A DNA stretch of 5,296 nt from JABJPE01 sp036340215 (lineage in GTDB: Bacteria; Pseudomonadota; Gammaproteobacteria; Comchoanobacterales; Comchoanobacteraceae): contig JAYYZF010000050.1 in assembly GCA_036340215.1 (NCBI GenBank), positions 1 to 5,296 on the forward strand, written 5' to 3'. Both the position numbers and the translations under genes were made by a program. A model generated the notes under the pieces. The model did not search any database. It worked only from the letters and a program-made list of their open reading frames with translations, and had not been told where the DNA came from. Below, piece by piece: positions 1-5,170 of the stretch (the stretch's first letter is position 1; each line of letters begins with the position of its first letter).

Positions 1-339
1 GTTAGAAAAAATATTATTTTCACAAATTAGAAAAATACTTTCCACGTATTCTCGTTCAAAAAACTCAACTACTTTCTTAAGATGCTTAATATTCTTAATT
101 TTCTTCTTCCCAAATTTACCATCAGAGAAACTCTGTTGCAGTATATCAATAAGTGGAGTAACCTTTTCTACATGTTTATAATTATTATTATCTCTAAAAA
201 ATTCAGCTGGAAAAATTAAGTCTTTACTATTAAGTATTATGTAAATTACTTTTTCTCCATAACAATCATGAATATTTCTGACTAGAATATCAGATAACAA
301 AAAATCATCATTACTACTTAAAAAAACTGCTAATGTCAT
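1..339 (-). CDS. Partial hypothetical protein, N-terminal 113 codons
   Basis: Reading from an ATG at 339-337 toward position 1, the minus strand is open for 113 codons with no stop, so the gene continues out of the window. The translation starts MTLAVFLSSNDDFLLSDILV and ends near ESIFLICENNIFSN. It has no signal peptide or membrane helix. Short hydrophobic strands (LAVFLSS at residues 3-9, VIYIIL around 31-36, SIFLICE around 99-105) alternate with charged helical stretches and a lysine-rich segment around residues 76-90 (FGKKKIKNIKHLKK). This looks like the start of an alpha/beta, Rossmann-like fold. Some bacterial glycosyltransferases begin this way, but no diagnostic motif is visible, so I do not name a family. 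There is no clear Shine-Dalgarno before the ATG. A perfect TATAAT lies on the minus strand at 397-392 without a good -35. The reading frame and gene presence are fairly secure; the function is unknown. Confidence 0.7.
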   Translation of the reverse strand, partial: MTLAVFLSSNDDFLLSDILVRNIHDCYGEKVIYIILNSKDLIFPAEFFRDNNNYKHVEKVTPLIDILQQSFSDGKFGKKKIKNIKHLKKVVEFFEREYVESIFLICENNIFSN

Positions 340-478
340 TTAATTTCAAGGAAAAAGTTATAAAGCAATACCAAACATTAATATTTGTTTCATTATAACT
401 ATAAATACGTTTCTTTGATAGATAAAATTAATATTTAATGTATGATTAAGATATTGCCTGTTATCGGGAGTTAATATC

Positions 479-484
479 AAGGAG
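479..484 (+). promoter_or_regulatory. Shine-Dalgarno of menI
   Basis: AAGGAG, 8 nt upstream of the ATG at 493. It favours this start over the in-frame ATG at 505, which would lie 20 nt away and would drop the conserved MIWK residues. Confidence 0.8.
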
Positions 485-492
485 ATTACGTA

Positions 493-930
493 ATGATTTG
501 GAAAATGAAAATATCCCTAAGAGATGTGAATGAGCGCTCTAAAAACACCGCTGCTGAGCATTTAGGAATTAAATTTACAGAGTTTGGCAATGATTTTCTT
601 ACTGCCACAATGCCCATTGATAATAAATCACTTCAACCCCTTGGTCTTTTACATGGAGGCATATCTGTTGCGCTTGCTGAAACTGTTGGAAGTTCTGCCG
701 CAAACTATTGTGTTGATCAGAATAAGTATTACTGCGTTGGCTTAGACATTAATGCAAATCACATACGATCAGTTAAGTCTGGTTATGTAAGAGCTAAAGC
801 ATCCCCTATTCACCTTGGTAAAAGCACTCATGTGTGGCAAATAGAAATAAAAGATATGGAAGAAAATATGATATGTATCTCACGCTTAACAATGGCCGTA
901 ATATCACGGAAGAAATCTAATTCTTTTTAA
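493..930 (+). CDS. menI: Hotdog-fold acyl-CoA thioesterase, YdiI/MenI type
   Basis: A 145-residue cytosolic hotdog thioesterase of the PaaI/YdiI family. It closely follows E. coli YdiI (MenI, about 136 residues), from the MIWK start through ATMPID (38-43), QPLGLLHGG (48-56), the long helix ALAETVGS, then GLDINANHIRS, HLGKSTHVWQIEI and SRLTMAV. The residues known for catalysis or substrate binding in the E. coli enzyme, Gln48, His54 and Glu63, fall at the same numbers here. YdiI hydrolyses 1,4-dihydroxy-2-naphthoyl-CoA in menaquinone synthesis but accepts many acyl-CoAs. No other men gene is in the window, so the physiological substrate is open. The start is supported by the YdiI alignment and by AAGGAG at 479-484, 8 nt before the ATG. 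No convincing promoter is visible in the 153 bp upstream. The last nine residues (SRKKSNSF) extend past the usual end and overlap the convergent permease gene by 14 bp. Confidence 0.93.
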   Translation: MIWKMKISLRDVNERSKNTAAEHLGIKFTEFGNDFLTATMPIDNKSLQPLGLLHGGISVALAETVGSSAANYCVDQNKYYCVGLDINANHIRSVKSGYVRAKASPIHLGKSTHVWQIEIKDMEENMICISRLTMAVISRKKSNSF

Positions 931-2296
931 AAAGAAAAAAAGGTGGCAAACATAGGATTATAAGTGCAAGTAATAAAAGCACAACGTAAGTATAAATATC
1001 ACCAGCATAAACTATACCTGGCGGTACAAAACTAATGACAAACGTAATTAAGCAGCCAAATATACCAAAACCTACAGTTACAATCATACCTAACTTTCCA
1101 TAAGGAATTTTAAATGAATCGTTTTGCATTGTTTTAATCTTTTTTAATTTTAAAAAACTAATAAACATCAATAGATACATAACCATATACAGCTGCGTAG
1201 CTATTTGGGTTAGAACCCAATATGATTGACTTACATTAGGAATGAATAAAAATATTAGCGATATTAATGATACAACAATTGCTTGTATGTATAACAAAGC
1301 TGATGGAGCCCCAGCTTTGTTTTCTATTTTAAATAATTTTGGTAGATTATTATCTTTAGCAGCAAAAAATAGCCCCTTAGTAGGCGCTATAATCCAATTA
1401 CTTACTGTTCCAGCTGCACCTATTGCTAAAGAAAGTGACATATAAGGTAAAACCCACTCCAAATTGTATGCGGAAAAGAAAGTTTTAAATGCTTGAATAA
1501 TACCTGTGATAAGGTTTATTTCAGAAGCTGGTATAACTATAGCTATAGCAAGTGACCCCATTATTAAAGTTGAAAGTATAATAGCAGCAGAATATAGTAA
1601 CGCTCGTGGAAATTTTTGCTGGGGATTATCGACATCACGAGCATGCACAGTAGCTATTTCCACACCACTTACAGATAAGATAATAGCAGTTAGGGAAAGC
1701 CACGCTTCACCATCGCCTAAATTTGGAACTAAATTGGCAAGACTAAAACTTATGGCAATCTTACTTCCCGAAATAAACCAATTAAAACCAAGTGAAATAA
1801 TAAGTATCATTGGTAATAATAGTCCCATAAAACTACAGTAGTTACTGAAAGTTGCAGATATTTGTATTCCACGAAGATTTAAATAAGTAAGAATTAGAAA
1901 AAGTAATATAATACTTATTGCTAGGTATAAGTTGCTGTTAACTATGTTAGAGTCAATCACATAGCCTAAGGCTCCAGCAACAAATGAGAGAATAGTAGGA
2001 TACCAGATTACATTTTGTATCCATTGTAACCATATTGCAAAGACCCCTACTCTGTCTCCGAATGCCTCTTTTACCCATGAATAAATTCCACCACTTGAAT
2101 CATTGAACATTGCTGCTAGCTCGGCAGAGACTAAAGCTGTAGGAATTAAAAAGAAAACAGCAGCCAATAAGTAGAAACTTATTAATACCTCTCCAAACAT
2201 AGCAGCAGCTGGTAAATTTCTGATACTATCTACTGAGATAACTGTAATCATTACAAGACTGAGTAAACTAATTTTCTTTGTGGATTTACTGAGCAT
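917..2296 (-). CDS. GadC-like APC-superfamily amino acid permease/antiporter
   Basis: A 459-residue inner-membrane transporter of the APC superfamily, glutamate:GABA antiporter (GadC-like) branch. About twelve hydrophobic segments are visible, near residues 10-33, 38-62, 85-113, 123-141, 152-173, 198-217, 231-255, 282-305, 331-352, 357-383, 401-424 and 433-456. Family motifs include LSVSGVEIATVHARDVDNPQ (208-227), followed by PRAL, then MGSLAIAIVIPASEINLITG (246-265) and SNWIIAPTKGLFFAAK (299-314). Each lines up with the equivalent stretch of E. coli GadC, for example SWIVGPSRGMYVTAQ. E. coli GadC is 511 residues and ends in a C-terminal plug that closes the carrier at neutral pH. This protein stops right after the last helix (FFLFKKN), so the plug is absent. 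The substrate is not readable from sequence; glutamate, GABA or another host amino acid are possible. The start codon lies inside nadA (11-bp overlap), suggesting translational coupling. The stop lies inside the convergent menI gene. Confidence 0.88.
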   Translation of the reverse strand: MLSKSTKKISLLSLVMITVISVDSIRNLPAAAMFGEVLISFYLLAAVFFLIPTALVSAELAAMFNDSSGGIYSWVKEAFGDRVGVFAIWLQWIQNVIWYPTILSFVAGALGYVIDSNIVNSNLYLAISIILLFLILTYLNLRGIQISATFSNYCSFMGLLLPMILIISLGFNWFISGSKIAISFSLANLVPNLGDGEAWLSLTAIILSVSGVEIATVHARDVDNPQQKFPRALLYSAAIILSTLIMGSLAIAIVIPASEINLITGIIQAFKTFFSAYNLEWVLPYMSLSLAIGAAGTVSNWIIAPTKGLFFAAKDNNLPKLFKIENKAGAPSALLYIQAIVVSLISLIFLFIPNVSQSYWVLTQIATQLYMVMYLLMFISFLKLKKIKTMQNDSFKIPYGKLGMIVTVGFGIFGCLITFVISFVPPGIVYAGDIYTYVVLLLLALIILCLPPFFLFKKN

Positions 2297-3335
2297 AACT
2301 TACTTCTTTTTTTAATTGTATATTTTCGTTAAAGTCAACCATTCGCTGCATTGGAACAGCAGCTTGTTCAATGATTTCTGTGGCAACATAAATTTCACCA
2401 GTATCATTTTTCAGGCAACTATAAAGAGACTCCAAAGTATTAAGTGCCATCCAAGGACAACTTGCACATGCCCTACAATTTGCTCCATCCTCTGCAGTTG
2501 GTGCTGGTATAAGTGTTTTAGATGGCGCAAGCTGTTGCATTTTATAAAAAATACCCTTATCAGTAGCTATAATAAAAGTATCATTTGGAAGACTCGTAAC
2601 AGCATCTATCAAAATTGATGTAGAGCCAACCACATCAGCTTGATCTATAATTTCCATTGGTGATTCTGGGTGTACGAGAATTGCCGCGTCTGGATAAATA
2701 GATTTAAGATCTAATAGTTTTTTAATTTTAAACTCAGAATGTACTATACATTCACCCTGCCATATCAGCATATCGGCATTTGTTTTATTCTTGATATAAT
2801 TTCCAAGGTACTTATCTGGTGCCCATAATATCTTTTGCCCTTGTGTGGCAAGATGATTAACTATCTCAATTGCATTCCTTGAAGTAACAACCCAATCTGC
2901 AAGTGATCTTACTTTTGCTGAAGTGTTTGCATAAACAACAACTTTTCTATCTGGATGTTTACTAATAAAACTCTTAAAGTCATCATAATTACAACTTAAA
3001 TCTAGTGAACAAGTCGCATTTATATCTGGCATATATATTTTTTTAGCGGGACTTAATAGCTTTGCAGATTCCCCCATAAAATAAACTCCTGCCACAATAA
3101 GAGTTTTATTCTTAACTTTTTTGCCAAAACGAGCCATTTCAAGCGAATCAGCAACAATTCCCCCTGTTCTCTCAGCAAGCAACTGAACTAAGGCTGGAGT
3201 GTAATAGTGAGCAATAAGTGAAGCATCTTTTTTTTTAAGTAAACTAGGAATTTCACGGTAAAAAAGCTCCTGATCTCTTTCACTCAAATTTTTTGTAATA
3301 TTACTAGTATTATTATTCAAGCTAGTATTAATCAT
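2286..3335 (-). CDS. nadA: Quinolinate synthase NadA
   Basis: A 349-residue cytosolic quinolinate synthase, close to the E. coli length of 347. It condenses iminoaspartate (made by NadB) with dihydroxyacetone phosphate to quinolinate, the first pyridine of de novo NAD synthesis, using an oxygen-sensitive [4Fe-4S] cluster. Visible signatures are AHYYTP (42-47), GVYFMGESAK (83-92), MPDINATCSL (102-111), YANTSA (135-140), PDKYLGNYI (173-181), WQGECIVH (192-199), VHPE (221-224) and GST. The predicted cluster ligands are Cys109, Cys196 and Cys293. The last sits in a CxxCxxC motif (Cys287, 290, 293), matching the three-cysteine pattern of the enterobacterial enzyme. It starts 6 bp after the bcp stop without an obvious Shine-Dalgarno, so translation probably depends on coupling to bcp. 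Its 3' end overlaps the permease start by 11 bp. No nadB or nadC is present. A nine-A run (3228-3236 on the plus strand as T) encodes Lys34-36. Confidence 0.96.
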   Translation of the reverse strand: MINTSLNNNTSNITKNLSERDQELFYREIPSLLKKKDASLIAHYYTPALVQLLAERTGGIVADSLEMARFGKKVKNKTLIVAGVYFMGESAKLLSPAKKIYMPDINATCSLDLSCNYDDFKSFISKHPDRKVVVYANTSAKVRSLADWVVTSRNAIEIVNHLATQGQKILWAPDKYLGNYIKNKTNADMLIWQGECIVHSEFKIKKLLDLKSIYPDAAILVHPESPMEIIDQADVVGSTSILIDAVTSLPNDTFIIATDKGIFYKMQQLAPSKTLIPAPTAEDGANCRACASCPWMALNTLESLYSCLKNDTGEIYVATEIIEQAAVPMQRMVDFNENIQLKKEVSYAQ

Positions 3336-3341
3336 AGTTAT

Positions 3342-3803
3342 TTAGCAAGTTTTTAAGAATTCTATTACTTCGTCTACATGCCCATTAATTTTTACTTTTG
3401 GCCAGACCTTAATAATTTTACCATCCTCGTTGACTATAAAGGTTGATCTCACAATACCCATATACTTCTTGCCAAACATACTCTTTTCCTGGAGAACACC
3501 AAAGCTCTCGCATATAGTACAATCCTCATCTACAAGAAGATCATACTTAAAACCATACTTTTCTTTAAACTTAATATGAGACTTTTGGCTATCTTTGGAA
3601 ACACCAACAACTTCAGCCCCTAAATCTATTATTTCAGAGTATTTATCATTAAAATTACATGACTCAATAGTACAACCAGGAGTCATATCTTTTGGGTAAA
3701 AAAACAAAACTAATTTCTTGTCGGAAAAGGAACCTAAAGTTAACGACTTTCCTGACTCAGAAATAGTTTGGAAATGAGGGCATGTATCGCCGATGTCAAG
3801 CAT
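3342..3803 (-). CDS. bcp: Thiol peroxidase, Bcp/PrxQ-type peroxiredoxin
   Basis: A 153-residue cytosolic peroxiredoxin of the Bcp/PrxQ subfamily (AhpC/TSA fold). It reduces hydrogen peroxide and organic hydroperoxides with electrons from the thioredoxin system. The sequence shows LVLFFYPKDMTPGCTIESC at 31-49. Cys44 in the PxxxTxxC motif is the peroxidatic cysteine. Cys49, five residues later, is the likely resolving cysteine, the C-x4-C arrangement of two-cysteine PrxQ enzymes. Arg119 in IVRSTFIV is the conserved active-site arginine, and the C-terminal part (NEDGKIIKVWPKV) is also typical. Length fits the family (E. coli Bcp is 156). Two extra cysteines in DCTICES (95 and 98) and a terminal Cys153 are not part of the standard mechanism. 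The ATG at 3803 follows AGGAT (3814-3810) by 6 nt. It is the first gene of a probable bcp-nadA-permease operon, with a good promoter directly upstream. Confidence 0.95.
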   Translation of the reverse strand: MLDIGDTCPHFQTISESGKSLTLGSFSDKKLVLFFYPKDMTPGCTIESCNFNDKYSEIIDLGAEVVGVSKDSQKSHIKFKEKYGFKYDLLVDEDCTICESFGVLQEKSMFGKKYMGIVRSTFIVNEDGKIIKVWPKVKINGHVDEVIEFLKTC

Positions 3804-3825
3804 AGTAATATCCTAATAAAAAATA

Positions 3826-3854
3826 ATGATACAACTGGTTAGGACTTATTGCAA
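3826..3854 (-). promoter_or_regulatory. Predicted sigma70 promoter of bcp-nadA-permease operon
   Basis: On the minus strand, TTGCAA (3854-3849) and TATCAT (3831-3826) are separated by exactly 17 nt. Transcription would begin near 3819, giving a short leader that still contains the AGGAT ribosome site at 3814-3810. Each hexamer matches the consensus at four or five of six positions. In AT-rich DNA such matches also arise by chance, but the position and spacing are right. The two genes downstream of bcp have no room for strong promoters of their own between genes. Confidence 0.6.
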
Positions 3855-3865
3855 CTATATTCTGC

Positions 3866-3879
3866 ACCTTAAATAAGGT
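3866..3879. repeat. Dyad ACCTTA-AA-TAAGGT upstream of bcp
   Basis: A perfect 6-bp inverted repeat with a 2-bp centre, lying 12 bp upstream of the predicted -35 of bcp. It is a possible operator, since its position suits an activator or a distal repressor site. It shares the half-site element AAGGTAAT (3875-3882) with the second dyad at 3938-3951. No known regulator was identified. Confidence 0.4.
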
Positions 3880-3937
3880 AATTGTAATCTGAAAAAACCA
3901 TATATCTTATGGAATTACATCAAAAATAACCTCATAT

Positions 3938-3951
3938 GGTAATGTATTACC
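3938..3951. repeat. Dyad GGTAAT-GT-ATTACC upstream of bcp
   Basis: A perfect 6-bp inverted repeat with a 2-bp centre. Its right arm extends to ATTACCTT (3946-3953), the exact reverse complement of AAGGTAAT at 3875-3882. The same half-site therefore occurs in both dyads, which is more than expected for random AT-rich sequence but unproven as a binding site. Confidence 0.4.
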
Positions 3952-4240
3952 TTCGATAAACAAACTTTAGTATGATTAAAGGAAAAATAGATTAATTAAA
4001 TTATCGAAAAAGTCTTACTAGAAATATCTATTAATTGTTTTAAAATAACATTTCTTCATTAATGAAATATAAAAGGCATTGTTCACTATTTAAATTACAA
4101 CACATGTGCACAAAGTACATATGGCAAAATGATCCCCCTTTGAATGTCACACTTCAACAGCTCTAATGTAAGATTTGCAAAATTAAAATTTAAATGTTAG
4201 AACTCCGCACAGATACCCTTACTTCATAACATAACTTATT

Positions 4241-4246
4241 GGAGAG
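4241..4246 (+). promoter_or_regulatory. Distant Shine-Dalgarno-like GGAGAG before 4261 gene
   Basis: GGAGAG lies 14 nt before the ATG at 4261, longer than the usual 5-9 nt. An in-frame TAA at 4255-4257 excludes any earlier start, and the next in-frame ATG is far inside the protein (residue 66). The 4261 start is therefore kept, with probably modest translation efficiency. Confidence 0.45.
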
Positions 4247-4260
4247 ACTAATTATAAATA

Positions 4261-4806
4261 ATGAAAAATAATATAGATTTACATAGTTATGACACATCTA
4301 GCTCTAGCAGTGATTACTTGGAACCACCCTACTACACTTCATCGTTACCAGTTTCAATATTAGCCGATGCCTCCTTTGCTATACTCTCAGCACTTACTGG
4401 TGCTGCAATTCTCGCAAATAATTACAGTGGATATAACCTAGGAGAGTCTTTTACTATGGCTCTCATTGGCTCACCTTTTTTAATGGTTTACGGAGCTGTA
4501 GCTGGACTATACTGTGGGGAAAGGCAAAGAATAAGACTTGGCAATATACTGCTTGTTCTATCTGGTGATGCTCTAGCATGTAGCTTGATTGGTTATGGTA
4601 TCTATAATGAATTTAAAGATAGTAAAATAACACTTGCTCAGACTGTAGCTGGAAGTATCACTGGTTCAGTAGTGTTACTAGCCCCTGTAGTATTTACAAT
4701 TAGTGCTACTGCTATCTGTAGTAATAGAAATGAATTAAATTCTGAAAATATAAGAAGACTAGAAATGGATAATAGTATAGTAGATGTTAAAGTGACACGA
4801 CCTTGA
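4261..4806 (+). CDS. Hypothetical four-helix membrane protein
   Basis: A 181-residue protein that I do not recognise. Residues 1-30 form a polar tail with a serine run (DTSSSSSDY, 11-19) and a proline/tyrosine patch (EPPYYTSS). Four hydrophobic segments follow, at about 32-52, 65-85, 93-115 and 124-153. They are rich in Gly, Ala and Ser (SALTGAAIL, YGAVAGLYCG, AGSITGSVVL), as in closely packed helices. A basic loop (CGERQRIRLGN, 85-95) separates helices 2 and 3. By the positive-inside rule this loop would be cytoplasmic. A charged tail (154-181, RNELNSENIRRLEMDNS) ends the protein. There is no cleavable signal peptide. The gene is monocistronic as seen, with long intergenic regions on both sides. 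It lacks obvious catalytic motifs. Base composition and codon use resemble the neighbours. It could be a lineage-specific membrane protein or a secreted effector with hydrophobic hairpins; neither is supported beyond topology. Confidence 0.75.
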   Translation: MKNNIDLHSYDTSSSSSDYLEPPYYTSSLPVSILADASFAILSALTGAAILANNYSGYNLGESFTMALIGSPFLMVYGAVAGLYCGERQRIRLGNILLVLSGDALACSLIGYGIYNEFKDSKITLAQTVAGSITGSVVLLAPVVFTISATAICSNRNELNSENIRRLEMDNSIVDVKVTRP

Positions 4807-4836
4807 AAGGAAATTTTATACACAATATCAAAGCCA

Positions 4837-4856
4837 ATTTTGTTGCATAAAATAGC
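4837..4856 (+). mobile_element. Possible insertion-sequence end remnant
   Basis: The segment around TTTTGTTGCATAAAATAGC resembles, from memory, the terminal inverted repeats of IS5-family elements of the IS903 group, whose ends read roughly GGCTTTGTTG-ATAAATC. No transposase reading frame and no matching opposite end lie in the window. At most this is a solitary, decayed end, and chance similarity in AT-rich DNA is possible. Confidence 0.2.
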
Positions 4857-4912
4857 TTCAGAGCTTTCCTTTATGACTATCTAAACATTAAGAATATACA
4901 ATCACAAATTAT

Positions 4913-4940
4913 TTGAGATTATTTTTATCTGAAATAAAAT
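4913..4940 (+). promoter_or_regulatory. Possible distal promoter upstream of the 5171 gene
   Basis: TTGAGA (4913-4918) and TAAAAT (4935-4940) are 16 nt apart, each matching the consensus at five of six positions. Transcription would begin within or next to the palindrome GATAGCTATC (4941-4950), giving a leader of about 225 nt before the ATG at 5171. It is weaker and more distant than the promoter at 5091. Confidence 0.35.
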
Positions 4941-4950
4941 GATAGCTATC
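4941..4950. repeat. Palindrome GATAGCTATC
   Basis: A perfect 10-bp palindrome abutting the -10 of the weak distal promoter, where a repressor could sit over the start site. A second one, CTAGT-T-ACTAG, follows at 4965-4975. No regulator can be assigned. Confidence 0.3.
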
Positions 4951-5054
4951 AAGTTTTGGTGGTCCTAGTTACTAGAGTAATTTACATACATACCAATAAT
5001 AGCTTGTGCTCCTATTACTTCATAACTCAGAAAAGAAATAAAATTAGTTACATA

Positions 5055-5072
5055 CAAGGTGTCAGGCAAGGT
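5055..5072 (+). repeat. Direct repeat CAAGGT-GTCAGG-CAAGGT
   Basis: Two identical hexamers sit with a 12-bp start-to-start distance, 18 bp upstream of the -35 at 5091. The location suits an activator site, but the repeat is short and could be fortuitous. The right half also overlaps GGCAA (5065-5069), which pairs with TTGCC (5081-5085). Confidence 0.3.
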
Positions 5073-5090
5073 TTTTAATATTGCCCAATG

Positions 5091-5119
5091 TTGACAATAT
5101 AAAAGTAGTAAAATAAAAT
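5091..5119 (+). promoter_or_regulatory. Strong predicted sigma70 promoter of the 5171 gene
   Basis: TTGACA (5091-5096), a perfect -35 hexamer, is followed by exactly 17 nt and TAAAAT (5114-5119), a five-of-six -10. The start would be near 5126, with a leader of about 45 nt that carries the ribosome site at 5157-5163. It is the best promoter match in the window. Confidence 0.7.
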
Positions 5120-5156
5120 ACTCACAATTTACGTAATTTATATTATACCATCTATA

Positions 5157-5163
5157 AAGGAGG
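5157..5163 (+). promoter_or_regulatory. Strong Shine-Dalgarno of the 5171 gene
   Basis: AAGGAGG, full complementarity to the 16S 3' end, 7 nt before the ATG at 5171. It firmly fixes the start of the truncated gene and suggests efficient translation. Confidence 0.85.
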
Positions 5164-5170
5164 GGCAAAC

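Larger units (their letters stand above)
3804..4260. other. Intergenic region between divergent bcp and 4261 gene
   Basis: This 457-bp stretch has no convincing gene. Next to bcp it holds the predicted operon promoter and two perfect 6-2-6 dyads. The middle (about 3960-4100) is AT-rich and uninformative apart from short palindromes such as TTCATTAATGAA. Near 4101-4112 the palindromes CACATGTG and TGTGCACA overlap. A 20-codon reading frame at 4104-4166 may be a gene remnant. For the plus-strand gene I see TTGCAA at 4175-4180 without a good -10 at proper spacing, so its promoter is not assigned. Confidence 0.6.
4807..5170. other. Intergenic region, 364 bp, upstream of the 5171 gene
   Basis: No gene is supported here. 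From left to right it contains an 8-bp inverted repeat (AAAGGAAA 4806-4813 with TTTCCTTT 4865-4872), which is too widely spaced to be a clear terminator. Next come a possible insertion-sequence end near 4837-4856, a weak promoter at 4913-4940, and palindromes at 4941-4950 and 4965-4975. A small hairpin at 4997-5017, CAAGGT direct repeats at 5055-5072 and the main promoter at 5091-5119 follow. Confidence 0.6.

Noticed and set aside
415..446. TTGATA (415-420) and TATGAT (441-446) as the menI promoter
   Set aside because: The spacing is 20 nt, too long for a normal sigma70 promoter, and other hexamers here are equally weak.
1242..1841. Plus-strand frames at 1242-1445 and 1506-1841
   Set aside because: They are antisense shadows within the permease gene, whose product is clearly conserved; neither shows a plausible protein.
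2316..2618. 100-codon plus-strand frame opposite the 3' part of nadA
   Set aside because: It is a shadow of the conserved CxxCxxC-containing end of NadA, with no ribosome site and a cysteine-rich composition caused by the opposite strand.
4638..4823. 61-codon minus-strand frame opposite the membrane protein gene
   Set aside because: It is antisense to the end of the 181-residue protein, and its hydrophobicity mirrors the fourth helix.
4806..4872. AAAGGAAA/TTTCCTTT inverted repeat as a terminator for the membrane protein gene
   Set aside because: The arms are only 8 bp, about 51 nt apart, AT-rich and not followed by a clear T-run.
4939..4968. Nine-codon plus-strand frame MIAIKFWWS with tandem Trp codons, like a trp leader peptide
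   Set aside because: It has no Shine-Dalgarno, and its ATG overlaps the -10 of the only nearby promoter. The downstream gene is not recognisably a tryptophan gene and has its own strong promoter at 5091. No terminator with a U-run follows.
4219..5026. 12-mer TTACTTCATAAC present at 4219-4230 and 5015-5026, both upstream of genes
   Set aside because: A single 12-base match is expected by chance in about 5 kb of AT-rich sequence, and the two copies sit at very different distances from their genes.
4965..5168. 67-codon minus-strand reading frame in the right intergenic region
   Set aside because: It begins on the complement of the 5171 ribosome site, runs antisense through the strong promoter, has no ribosome site and shows no recognisable protein features.
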